NCBI GenBank assembly: GCA_017470325.1
Contig: JAFUES010000023.1
Span: 121,349-185,348 of the forward strand
DNA: 64,000 nt
Direction: 5' to 3'
DNA from: Oscillospiraceae bacterium
GTDB lineage: Bacteria > Bacillota_A > Clostridia > Oscillospirales > Oscillospiraceae
Under the pieces are notes generated by a model. That model searched no databases. It was not told where the DNA came from and saw only the letters and a list, made by a program, of their open reading frames with translations. Made by a program: the position numbers and the translations under genes. Positions within the stretch are counted from its first letter, which is position 1. Each line of letters opens with the position of its first letter. Below are positions 42,022-51,136 of this stretch, piece after piece.

Positions 42022-43864
42022 GACTTTACGGGAAAAAGCGAATAATCTCCCGCTGCTGCCGGGCGTATACATCATGCTGGACGAGCATGGGGAAGTCATT
42101 TACGTTGGCAAGGCGAAGAAGCTGAAAAACCGCGTCAGCAGCTATTTCCACGGGGAGCACCTGCCTAAGGTGGCGGCCATGGTGGAAAAGGTGGCGGACT
42201 TCAATGTGATCGTGGCAGGCAGCGAGTTTGAAGCGCTGGTGCTGGAAAATTCACTGATCAAGCGGCATAAGCCCCACTACAACATTTTGCTCAAAGACGA
42301 TAAGGGCTATCCCTTCATCCGGGTGGATGTCAAGAGCGAATACCCCGCCATGAGCATTGCCAGCCGTGCGGGAAAGGACGGTGCCCGTTACTTTGGGCCC
42401 TATGGCGGACGTAGCCAGACCAGGGACATCATCAACACCATCAGCAAAGCACTGCTGCTGCCGGATTGTGCCCGGAAGTTTCCCCGGGATATCGGCAAAG
42501 AGCGGCCTTGTCTGAACTACCACATGGGCACCTGCGCGGGCTGGTGTCTCAAGGACAGCAGCGCTGAGGACTACCGCAGCCGTATGCAGCAGGCTCTGCT
42601 GATCCTGGAAGGAAAAAGCGCTGAACTCATAGAGGACCTGCATACCCAGATGGAGCAGGCGGCAGAAGAACTGCGCTTTGAGCGGGCTGCGGAGATCCGG
42701 GACCGGCTTCGCGCCATCGAGGGATTGACCCACAAGCAGCGGGTCATCTCCACCGCTTTCGCGGACACCGACGCAGTGGGCTTCTGCCGGGGTGCCAAGA
42801 GCTGTTTCACGGTCCTCCACTTTGTGGACGGCGACCTGGCGGGCAAGGATGTGGAGATGATGGAGGAGCCTCTGGAAGAGGACAGCGAGGCCATCTCCGA
42901 TCTGGTGCGCCAGTATTATACTGGTCAGCGGAGCACCTGGCCCAAGACCATCCTGCTGCCCTGTGAGATCGAGGATCGGGAGGAGTTGGAGCAGCTGCTG
43001 AGTGAGCAAGCCGGACGCAGGGTCCACATTGAAAACCCCAAGCGGGGAGAACGCCTGCGCCTGATCGAGAGCGCGGCGCTGAACGCTCGGGAGGAGATCC
43101 AGCGGCGTACCACGGCGGCCCAGCGCCGTTCCAAGACCCTGGAGTGGCTGCAGAAGGCTCTGGAGCTGGAGCATTTTCCCAGCCGCATCGAGGCCTTTGA
43201 TATCTCCAATTTGGGCGATACGGGTATCGTTGCGGCCATGACGGTCCATGTGGACGGGAAACCTCTGAAACGGGACTATCGGAAATTCCGCATCCGGGAT
43301 CTGGAGATCCGGGACGATTACGCCAGCATGTACCAGGCGGTGTACCGCCGCTTCAAGCACTATGTGGACGGGGACGAGAAATTCACGCCCCTGCCGGACC
43401 TGCTGCTCATCGACGGTGGGGATACTCATGCGGCCACCGCAGAACGAGCGGCCAGAGATCTGGGTGTCTCCGTACCGATCTTCGGTATGGTCAAGGACGA
43501 CCGGCACCGCACCCGCGCGCTCATCACGGCGGATGGACGGGAGATCGGTATCAACAACAACCAGGCGGTCTTCGCCCTGATCGGCAACATTCAGGAGGAG
43601 ACCCACCGCAGCGCCATCGGTTACCAGCGCCTGCTGCGCAGGGAGAGCTACGGTTCTACCCTGGATAAGATCGAGGGTGTGGGCCCCAAGCGGCGGGATC
43701 AGCTGCTGCGTGCTTTCAAATCGGTCAAGGCCATTCGTGAGGCCAATGTAGATCAGTTGCGGCAGGTGGTGCCCGTCAGTACCGCCCGGGCCGTCTATGA
43801 TTACTTCCATCAGGAGGATGCAGAATGCGCGTCATCACAGGCTCAGCCAGAGGAAGAAAACTGA
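42014..43864 (+). CDS. uvrC: Excinuclease ABC subunit C
   Basis: The 616-residue nuclease of nucleotide excision repair incises on both sides of the lesion. The GIY-YIG domain is at the start (GVYIMLDEHGEVIYVGKAKKL), then a Cys-containing segment, a UVR domain (ELIEDLHTQMEQAAEELRFERAAEIRDRL), the RNase H-like domain (IEAFDISNLGDTGIVAAM, LLIDGG), and a helix-hairpin-helix tail (LDKIEGVGPKRRDQLLRAF). ATG 42014 overlaps the transporter stop by 8 nt with GGAG at 7 nt. Confidence 0.97.
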   Translation: MLETLREKANNLPLLPGVYIMLDEHGEVIYVGKAKKLKNRVSSYFHGEHLPKVAAMVEKVADFNVIVAGSEFEALVLENSLIKRHKPHYNILLKDDKGYPFIRVDVKSEYPAMSIASRAGKDGARYFGPYGGRSQTRDIINTISKALLLPDCARKFPRDIGKERPCLNYHMGTCAGWCLKDSSAEDYRSRMQQALLILEGKSAELIEDLHTQMEQAAEELRFERAAEIRDRLRAIEGLTHKQRVISTAFADTDAVGFCRGAKSCFTVLHFVDGDLAGKDVEMMEEPLEEDSEAISDLVRQYYTGQRSTWPKTILLPCEIEDREELEQLLSEQAGRRVHIENPKRGERLRLIESAALNAREEIQRRTTAAQRRSKTLEWLQKALELEHFPSRIEAFDISNLGDTGIVAAMTVHVDGKPLKRDYRKFRIRDLEIRDDYASMYQAVYRRFKHYVDGDEKFTPLPDLLLIDGGDTHAATAERAARDLGVSVPIFGMVKDDRHRTRALITADGREIGINNNQAVFALIGNIQEETHRSAIGYQRLLRRESYGSTLDKIEGVGPKRRDQLLRAFKSVKAIREANVDQLRQVVPVSTARAVYDYFHQEDAECASSQAQPEEEN

Positions 43865-44397
43865 AAACGCCGGCCAACTATGACATCCGCCCCACCACCG
43901 ATAATGTGAAGGAAGCGGTTTTCAACATCATTCAGTTCGATATCGAGGGCCGGCGGGTGTTGGATCTGTTCGCGGGCACGGGGCAGCTGGGGATCGAATG
44001 TCTCAGCCGCGGCGCCGCGGAGGCGGTCTTTATCGACCAGAGCCGGGATGCGGTCAGGATCATCAAGGACAACCTGAAAAGCTGCGGCGTGCAGGGGACG
44101 GTCCTGCAGACGGACGCGCTCCAATACCTGTGGCACGCGGGGAAATTTGATTTGATATTTGTGGACCCACCCTATGACGCGAATCTCTATGATGAGGTGT
44201 TAAAAACCATCAATTTGGTTGACATATTGTCGGATGGTGGTATAATCATTTGTGAAGCACGCCGTGAAAAGACTCTCCCCGATATGGAAGGGCCCTATCG
44301 GAAAGGGAAAGAGTATCGCTACGGCAAGGTCAAAATTTGTATCTATAAGAAGGAAAGCAACACAGATGAGAACCGCTATCTGTCCGGGCAGCTTTGA
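43825..44397 (+). CDS. rsmD: 16S rRNA (guanine-966-N2)-methyltransferase RsmD
   Basis: 190 residues. It opens MRVITGSARGRKLKTP and has RPTTDNVKEAVFNII, a SAM-binding LDLFAGTGQLGIECLSRGA, and the catalytic FVDPPYDANLY of N2-guanine methyltransferases. The C-terminal 15 residues are extended because the frame runs into coaD. It overlaps uvrC by 40 nt and coaD by 32 nt, so the three are translated as a coupled set. Confidence 0.94.
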   Translation: MRVITGSARGRKLKTPANYDIRPTTDNVKEAVFNIIQFDIEGRRVLDLFAGTGQLGIECLSRGAAEAVFIDQSRDAVRIIKDNLKSCGVQGTVLQTDALQYLWHAGKFDLIFVDPPYDANLYDEVLKTINLVDILSDGGIIICEARREKTLPDMEGPYRKGKEYRYGKVKICIYKKESNTDENRYLSGQL

Positions 44398-44866
44398 CCC
44401 GATCACGCTGGGCCACCTGAATATCATCCGCCGCGCCTCCCAGATTTTTGACCAGGTCGTGGTCTGCATCATGCAAAATTCCACCAAGAAGACTCCCATG
44501 TTTACCGTTGAGGAGAAAATGGATATGGCCAGGCGTGCGGTGGCAAAGTATCCCAACGTCATTGTGGATGCTTCCGATATCCTGGTCGCGGAATACGCCA
44601 AGAAATATGAAGGTGCTGTTCTGGTCAAGGGCCTGCGTGTGGCGTCGGACTTTGAGTATGAATTCCAGATGGATCTGATCAACAAGAACATCAATCCCGC
44701 ACTGGAGACCATGTTCCTGACCTCGGGCGCCAGATATACGTTTTTGAGTTCCTCCGTAGTAAGGGAGCTTGCCATGTATGGGGCCGACCTCACCGGCCTG
44801 GTACCGGACGAGCTGATCGATGAGATAGAGAAGAAGGCTGCACAATGGAGGCTGAGCAATGGATAA
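44366..44866 (+). CDS. coaD: Phosphopantetheine adenylyltransferase
   Basis: The 166-residue enzyme transfers AMP from ATP to 4'-phosphopantetheine, giving dephospho-CoA, the penultimate step of CoA synthesis. The nucleotidyltransferase motif is ICPGSFDPITLGHLNIIRRA, and the second motif FLSSSVVRELAMYGADLTGLVP is present. ATG 44366 lies inside the 3' end of rsmD. The rsmD-coaD pair is conserved in Firmicutes. Confidence 0.97.
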   Translation: MRTAICPGSFDPITLGHLNIIRRASQIFDQVVVCIMQNSTKKTPMFTVEEKMDMARRAVAKYPNVIVDASDILVAEYAKKYEGAVLVKGLRVASDFEYEFQMDLINKNINPALETMFLTSGARYTFLSSSVVRELAMYGADLTGLVPDELIDEIEKKAAQWRLSNG

Positions 44867-45359
44867 CCATGACGTGATCGCGCTGCTGGACACCCTGTAT
44901 AACATGGTGACCGAAGCCTGGGGCGTTCCGCTGGGAAACGATAAGTGCATTATCGAACGGGAACGTGCCATCGATATCATCAACGAGATCAAGGCGAATT
45001 TGCCCTCCGCCATCGCCGAGGCCAAGCGGCTGGTGGCCGCCAGAGACGAATTTATCGGCAACGCCAAGCGGGAGGCTGAGGCTCTGCGCAAGAGCGCAGA
45101 GGACAAAGCAAGCACCATGGTCTCCGAGCAGGAGATCGTACGCGTGGCCAAGGCCAGAAGCGCGGAAATGATCGCCTCCGCCGAGGCCAAGTCCAAGGAG
45201 CTGCGCCGCGTTGCCAGTGAATATGTGGACGATATCATGCGTCAGGCTGAGGAGAGTATGAGCAACGCCCTGCAGACAGTGCAGTCGGCACATAATGCCT
45301 TCAGCAACGTGGAATCTTCCTCCAAGCGCGCCAGCGTCAATAAGGAAAAGGACGAGTAA
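44859..45359 (+). CDS. Coiled-coil protein, ATP synthase subunit H-like annotation
   Basis: 166 residues, charged and mainly alpha-helical, without membrane segments. A long heptad-type stretch runs from about residue 35 to 135 (ERERAIDIINEIKANLPSAI, EAKRLVAARDEFIGNAKREA, VRVAKARSAEMIASAEAKSK). Homologues downstream of coaD in Clostridia are usually called ATPase or V-type H+-ATPase subunit H, a label resting on coiled-coil similarity; there is no V-ATPase operon here. It may be a DivIVA-like scaffold. It overlaps coaD by 8 nt and is followed by a strong terminator. Confidence 0.6.
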   Translation: MDNHDVIALLDTLYNMVTEAWGVPLGNDKCIIERERAIDIINEIKANLPSAIAEAKRLVAARDEFIGNAKREAEALRKSAEDKASTMVSEQEIVRVAKARSAEMIASAEAKSKELRRVASEYVDDIMRQAEESMSNALQTVQSAHNAFSNVESSSKRASVNKEKDE

Positions 45360-45375
45360 ATCCATATTGTTTTTC

Positions 45376-45417
45376 AAAAATGCCCGGTCATCGCGACGTG
45401 ATGACCGGGCATTTTTT
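45376..45417 (+). terminator. Strong terminator before the dcw cluster
   Basis: A 17-bp stem: AAAAATGCCCGGTCATC (45376-45392) with its complement at 45400-45416, closed by GCGACGT and ending in a T run. Confidence 0.93.
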
Positions 45418-45489
45418 CGCCCTTGGAGCAGGGGAAGGACCCCTGCGAATGATGCAAGAAAAAAGACGAAAAACGACAAAAAGTTTCAC

Positions 45490-45518
45490 TTGCTTTTTGC
45501 TGTATGCTCCCCTATAAT
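45490..45518 (+). promoter_or_regulatory. Promoter of the dcw cluster (mraZ promoter)
   Basis: TTGCTT (45490-45495), 17-bp spacer, TATAAT (45513-45518). Confidence 0.82.
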
Positions 45519-45527
45519 GGTAGTGAA

Positions 45528-45553
45528 AAGTGGTTTGAAGTGGTGGAAAATGG
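45528..45553 (+). promoter_or_regulatory. MraZ-binding repeats (mraZ operator)
   Basis: Three hexamers spaced exactly 10 bp apart, AAGTGG (45528), AAGTGG (45538) and AAATGG (45548). They start just after the predicted transcript start and 39 nt before the mraZ start codon. MraZ is known to bind short direct repeats with about one helical turn of spacing in this position in other bacteria. Confidence 0.7.
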
Positions 45554-45591
45554 AGTGATTTTCCACATGGCGATATAGGGGGAGCGTTTCC

Positions 45592-46008
45592 GTGACAGGC
45601 GAATATCAACACTCTCTTGACAACAAGGGACGTCTTTTTATACCTGCTAAACTCCGTGATGAGTTGGGCGAGGTTTTTTTCATCACCATCTCAATGGATC
45701 GCTGCCTATGTGCGTACAGCAGCGAGAACTGGAAGGTGTTTTCCGAAAAGGTCAATTCCATGCCGTATATCAAGCAGCGGAAGATGCGCCCGCTGTTTGC
45801 TCATGCCGCCCGCTGTGAGCTGGATAACCAGGGCCGTGCGCTGATCCCGCAGAATCTGCGGGAATATGCCGGCTTTACCAAGAATGTCACTGTCGTGGGA
45901 TGCAATAACCATGCGGAATTCTGGGACAGCGAAGCCTGGAGCTCGGTGTTCGAGGCGGAGACCACACCGGAAAATATCGCGGCAGTGATGGAGGAGCTGG
46001 AATTTTGA
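45592..46008 (+). CDS. mraZ: Transcriptional regulator MraZ
   Basis: A 138-residue DNA-binding protein with two SpoVT/AbrB-type halves (GEYQHSLDNKGRLFIPAKLRDE and ARCELDNQGRALIPQNLREYAG). It assembles as a ring and represses the dcw promoter. GTG start with GGGGAG 7 nt upstream. It is the first gene of the cluster and lies right behind its probable operator. Confidence 0.96.
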   Translation: MTGEYQHSLDNKGRLFIPAKLRDELGEVFFITISMDRCLCAYSSENWKVFSEKVNSMPYIKQRKMRPLFAHAARCELDNQGRALIPQNLREYAGFTKNVTVVGCNNHAEFWDSEAWSSVFEAETTPENIAAVMEELEF

Positions 46009-46943
46009 CAGAGCAGCCGAAACATGTGTCTGTGCTCCTGCAGGAGTGCCTGGAATACCTGAATATCAAACCGGATGGGATCTATCTGGATGGCACTTTG
46101 GGCCTCGGCGGGCATTCCTTTGAGATCGCTTCCCGCCTGACCACCGGGCGCCTGATCGGGATCGACCGGGACGAGACCGCGATCGACCGGGCAGGAAAAC
46201 GTCTTGCTCCGTTTGCGGATAAAATTACACTGGTACATGGCAATTTCTGTGATGCCGCCGCGATCCTGGATAATCTGGGGATCGGGGGCGTAGACGGCAT
46301 GCTGTTTGACCTCGGTGTGTCTTCGCCCCAATTGGACGAGGCACAGCGGGGTTTTTCTTATCAGCAGGATGCGCCGCTGGATATGCGGATGGATGGCACA
46401 GCTGCGCTGACGGCCTGGGATGTGGTAAACACCTGGGACGAAAACCGACTCAACCGCATCCTCTGGGATTACGGCGAGGAACGCTATGCCCGGCGTATCA
46501 CCGGGGCCATCCTGAAGCGGCGGGAGCAAAAGCCTATCGAAAGCACCCTGGAACTGGTGGATGTGATCAAAAGCGCCATGCCTGCAGCGGCGCTGCGGGA
46601 AAAGCAGCATCCCGCCAAGCGCAGTTTCCAGGCGATCCGCATCGCGGTCAATGACGAGCTGGGCGCCATCGCCTCCATGCTCGAGACTGCGCCGGACAAG
46701 CTGAATATTGGCGGCCGGCTCTGCGTGATCAGCTTTCATTCTCTGGAGGACCGCATCGTCAAAAGCGGCATCCATGCCCGGGAAGACGGCTGTACCTGCC
46801 CGAGGGAAGCGCCGGTGTGTACCTGCGGCTTCCACCAGACGCTCAAAAGCGTCAAGCGCAAGCCGATCCTCCCAAGCGAAGAGGAGATCCGCGACAATCC
46901 GCGCGCCCGCAGTGCAAAGCTCCGTGTGGCGGAGAGGGTATAA
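46005..46943 (+). CDS. rsmH: 16S rRNA (cytosine-1402-N4)-methyltransferase RsmH
   Basis: A 312-residue SAM-dependent enzyme (MraW). Blocks: HVSVLLQECLEYL, YLDGTLGLGGHS, LIGIDRDETAI, MLFDLGVSSPQLDEAQRGFS, KRSFQAIRIAVNDEL and ISFHSLEDRIVK. A Cys cluster near the end (CTCPREAPVCTCGF) may bind metal. TTG start overlapping the mraZ stop, with GGAGGAG upstream. Confidence 0.96.
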   Translation: MTEQPKHVSVLLQECLEYLNIKPDGIYLDGTLGLGGHSFEIASRLTTGRLIGIDRDETAIDRAGKRLAPFADKITLVHGNFCDAAAILDNLGIGGVDGMLFDLGVSSPQLDEAQRGFSYQQDAPLDMRMDGTAALTAWDVVNTWDENRLNRILWDYGEERYARRITGAILKRREQKPIESTLELVDVIKSAMPAAALREKQHPAKRSFQAIRIAVNDELGAIASMLETAPDKLNIGGRLCVISFHSLEDRIVKSGIHAREDGCTCPREAPVCTCGFHQTLKSVKRKPILPSEEEIRDNPRARSAKLRVAERV

Positions 46944-46947
46944 GGGA

Positions 46948-47238
46948 TTGAAAAGACCATCCGAGATTATCTTCTGCGTGGTATGCTTTTGTTTTTCCGC
47001 TGTTCTGCTGGTACTGTCTCTGCTGGGCGCTGTCCATCTGGCGGCACTCGGGGATGAGAACGCCGTTTTGGAGCGGGAGCTTGAGACGCTGAAAAACGAA
47101 AATCAGATTTTGCGCGTAACATATGAGTCGATGCTGCGGCTGGATGAGATCGAAAGATATGCCGTTGAGGAACTGGGGCTTCAGCATTGCTCGCCCGGGC
47201 AGATCGTTTATCTGGATCTGGCCGAGGCAGAGAAATAG
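46948..47238 (+). CDS. ftsL: Cell division protein FtsL (septum formation initiator family)
   Basis: 96 residues: a short basic cytoplasmic start, one membrane segment at about 6-30 (IIFCVVCFCFSAVLLVLSLL), then a coiled coil (ENAVLERELETLKNENQIL) and a short tail (ERYAVEELGLQHCSPGQIVYL). FtsL pairs with DivIC and DivIB in the divisome. The TTG at 46948 follows GGAGAGGG and starts the right-sized protein; the open frame further upstream runs antisense-like through rsmH in another phase. It lies directly between rsmH and the PBP gene, the standard ftsL place. Confidence 0.85.
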   Translation: MKRPSEIIFCVVCFCFSAVLLVLSLLGAVHLAALGDENAVLERELETLKNENQILRVTYESMLRLDEIERYAVEELGLQHCSPGQIVYLDLAEAEK

Positions 47239-47304
47239 AAGGCGTGGCTTAATTGGATAAGCTTCTGAATATAGATAGAGTATATCTGTTTTCAGGAGTG
47301 GATC

Positions 47305-49638
47305 ATGAAAGAGAACCAAACAATGGGGACTGTGACCCAGTCACCGCCCAACCGGCAGATGCTTCGCCGAGCTCTGTTTTTAATGGCCTTGTTCGGAATC
47401 GCGGCCTTCCTTGTGCTTCTCGCACGCCTGTATCAGCTGCAGATCCTGGAACATGACCGATATGAGCAGCTTGCCGTCGAACAGCAGCTGCGTCAGGCGC
47501 CATCTTCCACCGCAAGGGGGATCATATACGATACCAATATGAACGCGCTGGCAATCAGCGCTTCGGTGGATAACGTGTATCTGAGCCCGGCGGAGATCGA
47601 GCTCTATGGAGAGGACAAGGCGTTGATCGCCCGGGAGCTGGCAAAGATCCTGGATCTGGATGAAGCGGAGCTTTTGCAGAAAGCTTCCCAGACGGGCTCC
47701 TGGTATGTGACGGTGGCCCGTAAGGTCGAGCGGGAGCAGGCCGACCAGGTGCGGCAGTTGAAGAACCGCTACGGCCTGCGAGGCGTCCGTCTTGAGACGG
47801 ATACCAAACGTTATTATCCCAATTCCACTTTGGCCTGTCATCTGATCGGCTTTGTGGGCACGGACAATTATGGCCTCGAGGGGATCGAGGCTCGCTATGA
47901 CTCTTACCTCTCAGGAACCGCGGGCAGAACAGTCCGGGCAACAAACGCCTTTGGAACAGATCTGCTGTTCGCCCAGTTCGAGGAGTATCAGCCCGGGCAG
48001 GATGGTTACGATATCGTGACCACTATCGACTCCACCATTCAATACTATGTGGAAAAACACCTGAAGCAGGCGGTCCAGGACTACGATATCCAAAACGGCG
48101 CAGGCGCCATCGCTATGGATGTGAATACCGGTGCGGTATTGGCCATGGCTTCTCTGGACAACTATGACCTGAATCATTTTCTTGACGTGAGCGATGAGGC
48201 ACGAGAGGCCATTGACACCGCTGAGGATGCGGATCAGGCCCAGGCCCTGCTCAGCGCGGCGCAGACCCGCCAGTGGCGGAACAAAGCCCTTTCGGACACC
48301 TATGAGCCGGGTTCAACTTTTAAGATCATCACCCTGTCTATGGCGCTGGAAGAAGGCGCGGTAGATCTGAACAGCAGCTTCTACTGCGGCGGGAATGTGA
48401 GCGTCAAGGGCAGGACCAGCCCGATCCGCTGCTGGAAAGACGGGGGACACGGTTCCCAGGATCTGACCCAGGCGGTGCAGCATTCCTGCAATGTGGCATT
48501 TGTCAATATCGGCCAGCGCATCGGCGCAGAGGCTTTTTACCGTTATTGCGAGGCATTTGGCTTCCTGGAACTGAGCCAGGACCCGGATGTGAATCTGACC
48601 GCGACGACCGGGATCGACCTGGCTGGGGAGAGCGGAAGCATCTGGTGGAGCCAGAATACTTTCTGTTCGCAGAAAAACCTGTCACAGCTTGCGGCGGCCT
48701 CCTTCGGACAGACCTTTACCATCACCCCGCTGCAGCTGATCACGGCGGTCAGCGCCTGTGTCAATGGCGGCTATCTGATGCAGCCCTACGTGGTGCGGGA
48801 GATGCTGAACCCGGATGGGACGCTTGCCTATGAGCGAAAGCCAACGCTTCGACGGCAGGTGATCAGCGAGGAAACCAGCGCTGTGGTGCGCGGCATCCTG
48901 GAGCAGGTGGTTGGCGACCCCAACGACGGCACCGGCCGGAACGCGGCGGTAGCCGGGTACCGCATAGGCGGAAAGACAGGCACCAGCGAGAAGGTCAGTC
49001 TGGAGGCCCAGACGGGCGTTAAGGAATACATCGTCTCCTTCATCGGCTTTGCGCCGGCGGACGATCCGAAGATCGCGGTGTTGATCTTTCTGGATACCCC
49101 GTCCAACGCTTCGGGCGTCTATGTGAGCGGTGGCCAGATGGCGGCGCCTGTGGTGGGCAGAATGATGGCGGATATCCTGCCGTATCTGGGTGTGGAACCG
49201 GATTTGAGTCAGGAAGAAGCGGCAAACATGGATGTGAACATGCCGTCTCTCAGCGGCCTCAGCCTCCACGAGGCGGTGGATCGACTAAACGATTCGGGCC
49301 TGAGATACCGCACCATCGGGGCGGGAGACGTCGTTACCGGACAGCTGCCCCGAGCGGGTGTGAATATCGCCGGCGGGACTCAGGTGATCCTGTATCTGGA
49401 CGCACAGGCGTCAGCCGATCTGGAAACTGTGCCGGAATTGAGCGGAATGACTTACCGGGAGGCACGCGACGCGCTGTCATACTATGGGCTGTATATCCAG
49501 ACAGCGAGCCCTGTGACCGATGCGGAGGACCAGCTGGTGAGCAGTCAAAGCATCCCGGCGGGAACGGCCCTGGAGCACGGAGCCGTGATCAGCGTATCTC
49601 TAATCAGCGGTGACGAGTCCATGTTAGGCAAATATTAG
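47305..49638 (+). CDS. Class B penicillin-binding protein with two PASTA domains (FtsI/SpoVD-type)
   Basis: A 777-residue septal transpeptidase. N-terminal membrane anchor at about 23-43 (ALFLMALFGIAAFLVLLARL), PBP dimerisation domain, then the transpeptidase: SXXK at Ser337 (GSTFKI), SxN at 394-396 (HSCNVAF) and KTG at 557-559 (GGKTGTSE). Two PASTA modules close the chain (about 648-705 and 710-770). In Bacillus this place holds pbpB and spoVD side by side; here only one gene is present, so it may serve vegetative division, sporulation, or both. SD CAGGAGTGG; the 66-nt gap after ftsL shows no convincing promoter. Confidence 0.92.
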   Translation: MKENQTMGTVTQSPPNRQMLRRALFLMALFGIAAFLVLLARLYQLQILEHDRYEQLAVEQQLRQAPSSTARGIIYDTNMNALAISASVDNVYLSPAEIELYGEDKALIARELAKILDLDEAELLQKASQTGSWYVTVARKVEREQADQVRQLKNRYGLRGVRLETDTKRYYPNSTLACHLIGFVGTDNYGLEGIEARYDSYLSGTAGRTVRATNAFGTDLLFAQFEEYQPGQDGYDIVTTIDSTIQYYVEKHLKQAVQDYDIQNGAGAIAMDVNTGAVLAMASLDNYDLNHFLDVSDEAREAIDTAEDADQAQALLSAAQTRQWRNKALSDTYEPGSTFKIITLSMALEEGAVDLNSSFYCGGNVSVKGRTSPIRCWKDGGHGSQDLTQAVQHSCNVAFVNIGQRIGAEAFYRYCEAFGFLELSQDPDVNLTATTGIDLAGESGSIWWSQNTFCSQKNLSQLAAASFGQTFTITPLQLITAVSACVNGGYLMQPYVVREMLNPDGTLAYERKPTLRRQVISEETSAVVRGILEQVVGDPNDGTGRNAAVAGYRIGGKTGTSEKVSLEAQTGVKEYIVSFIGFAPADDPKIAVLIFLDTPSNASGVYVSGGQMAAPVVGRMMADILPYLGVEPDLSQEEAANMDVNMPSLSGLSLHEAVDRLNDSGLRYRTIGAGDVVTGQLPRAGVNIAGGTQVILYLDAQASADLETVPELSGMTYREARDALSYYGLYIQTASPVTDAEDQLVSSQSIPAGTALEHGAVISVSLISGDESMLGKY

Positions 49639-49651
49639 GAAGGAAACAAGC

Positions 49652-51109
49652 ATGAAACTGAGAGAACTCCTTCAAGACATAAAGATACTGAACATGAACG
49701 CGGACCCGGAAATGGAGATTTCCGGTGTCTGCTATGATTCTCGTGAAGCAAAGCCTGGCGACTTGTTCGTCGCTGTGCGGGGCTTTGAAGCGGATGGTCA
49801 TCGCTTTATCCCCGGCGCAGTTAAAAAAGGAGCAGCTGCTGTGCTGTGCGAGACGCCCCCGGAGATAGATGTCCCGTGGGTTCAGACAGATGACTGCCGC
49901 CTGGGGCTTGCGCTGGCGAGCAGGGCCTGGTTCGGAAATCCGGCCGGAGAGATGAAAATCATCGGCTTTACGGGTACAAGCGGGAAGACCAGTTCCACCT
50001 ATATCCTCAAGCATTTGCTGGAGAGCGCCCTGGGAGCCAAGGTGGGTCTCATCGGTACGAACGGCAATATGATCGGTGAAAAGCAGTTTCACACAGAGCG
50101 TACCACTCCGGAAAGCTATGAGCTCCACAAGCTTTTCCGTCAGATGGCGGATGAAGGATGCAGCCATGTGGTCATGGAGGTCTCCTCACATTCACTTGCA
50201 CTTGAAAGAGTCGCAGGCATCACCTTTGATGTGGCTGTGTTTACCAATCTTTCGCAGGACCACTTGGATCTGCACGGCACGATGGCGGAATACGCTGCAG
50301 CCAAGAAAAAGATCTTTTCCCAGTGCCGGATCGGCTGCATCAATGCTGATGATGAACAGGCCGGCTTTATGGCACAGGGGGAACGCTGCCCGATTTTTAC
50401 GTACTCCGCGAAGTCCAATGACGCGGATCTGATCGCAAAAGACATTCGATTGAATGCTGCGGGCGTACGGTTTGCCGCAGTTAGGGGAGAAGAGCTTGCG
50501 CTGACAAGGTTTGCCGTACCCGGAGTGTTTTCCGTATATAACGCACTGAGCGTGATGGCAGCGGGCCTGTGCCTGGGGATAAGCCTTTCTGCCTGTGCTG
50601 AAGGGATCAGCACGGCAAAAGGGGTCAAGGGCCGAATGGAATCCGTCCCGACCGATGGAGATTACAGTGTGATCATCGATTATTCCCATAAACCGGACGC
50701 ATTGGAAAAGGCTTTGAAAACGCTGCGCCCGGTGACCCGTGGGCGCCTGATCGTGCTTTTCGGCTGCGGCGGGGACCGGGATAAGGGGAAACGACCTATC
50801 ATGGGACGGATTGCAGAGCAGAATGCGGATTTCTGCATCGTGACCAGCGATAACCCCAGAACAGAAGACCCTATGGCGATCATCGATGAGATCCTGGCGG
50901 GTATGAAGAACAGCCGCTCCCAAGTGAAGATGATCTGTGACCGCGTGGAGGCGATCCGCTGGGCTATTGACAACGCGGCGGCCGGTGATGTAATATTGCT
51001 TGCCGGAAAAGGGCACGAGGACTATCAGGAAGTGGGGCATGAGAAGCACCACATGGATGAGCGGGAAATCGTTGCTGCCTTCCTGGAAGAGAGAAAAAAC
51101 GCGCGCTGA
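49652..51109 (+). CDS. murE: UDP-MurNAc-tripeptide synthetase MurE
   Basis: A 485-residue Mur ligase adding the third stem-peptide residue. Blocks: SGVCYDSREAKPGDLFVAVRG, ATP loop GFTGTSGKTSSTYIL, GTNGNMIG, EVSSHSLALERV, and FGCGGDRDKGKRPIMG. The DNPR motif at 400-403 (TSDNPRTEDP) is the signature of enzymes that add meso-diaminopimelate rather than lysine. SD AGGAAGG. murF and murD are not next to it. Confidence 0.97.
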   Translation: MKLRELLQDIKILNMNADPEMEISGVCYDSREAKPGDLFVAVRGFEADGHRFIPGAVKKGAAAVLCETPPEIDVPWVQTDDCRLGLALASRAWFGNPAGEMKIIGFTGTSGKTSSTYILKHLLESALGAKVGLIGTNGNMIGEKQFHTERTTPESYELHKLFRQMADEGCSHVVMEVSSHSLALERVAGITFDVAVFTNLSQDHLDLHGTMAEYAAAKKKIFSQCRIGCINADDEQAGFMAQGERCPIFTYSAKSNDADLIAKDIRLNAAGVRFAAVRGEELALTRFAVPGVFSVYNALSVMAAGLCLGISLSACAEGISTAKGVKGRMESVPTDGDYSVIIDYSHKPDALEKALKTLRPVTRGRLIVLFGCGGDRDKGKRPIMGRIAEQNADFCIVTSDNPRTEDPMAIIDEILAGMKNSRSQVKMICDRVEAIRWAIDNAAAGDVILLAGKGHEDYQEVGHEKHHMDEREIVAAFLEERKNAR

Positions 51110-51136
51110 GGCGTGCTGAGAATACTGGAGTACACC

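Noticed and set aside
44859..45359. A genuine V-type ATPase subunit
   Set aside because: No other ATPase subunit genes are present and similarity rests on a generic coiled coil.
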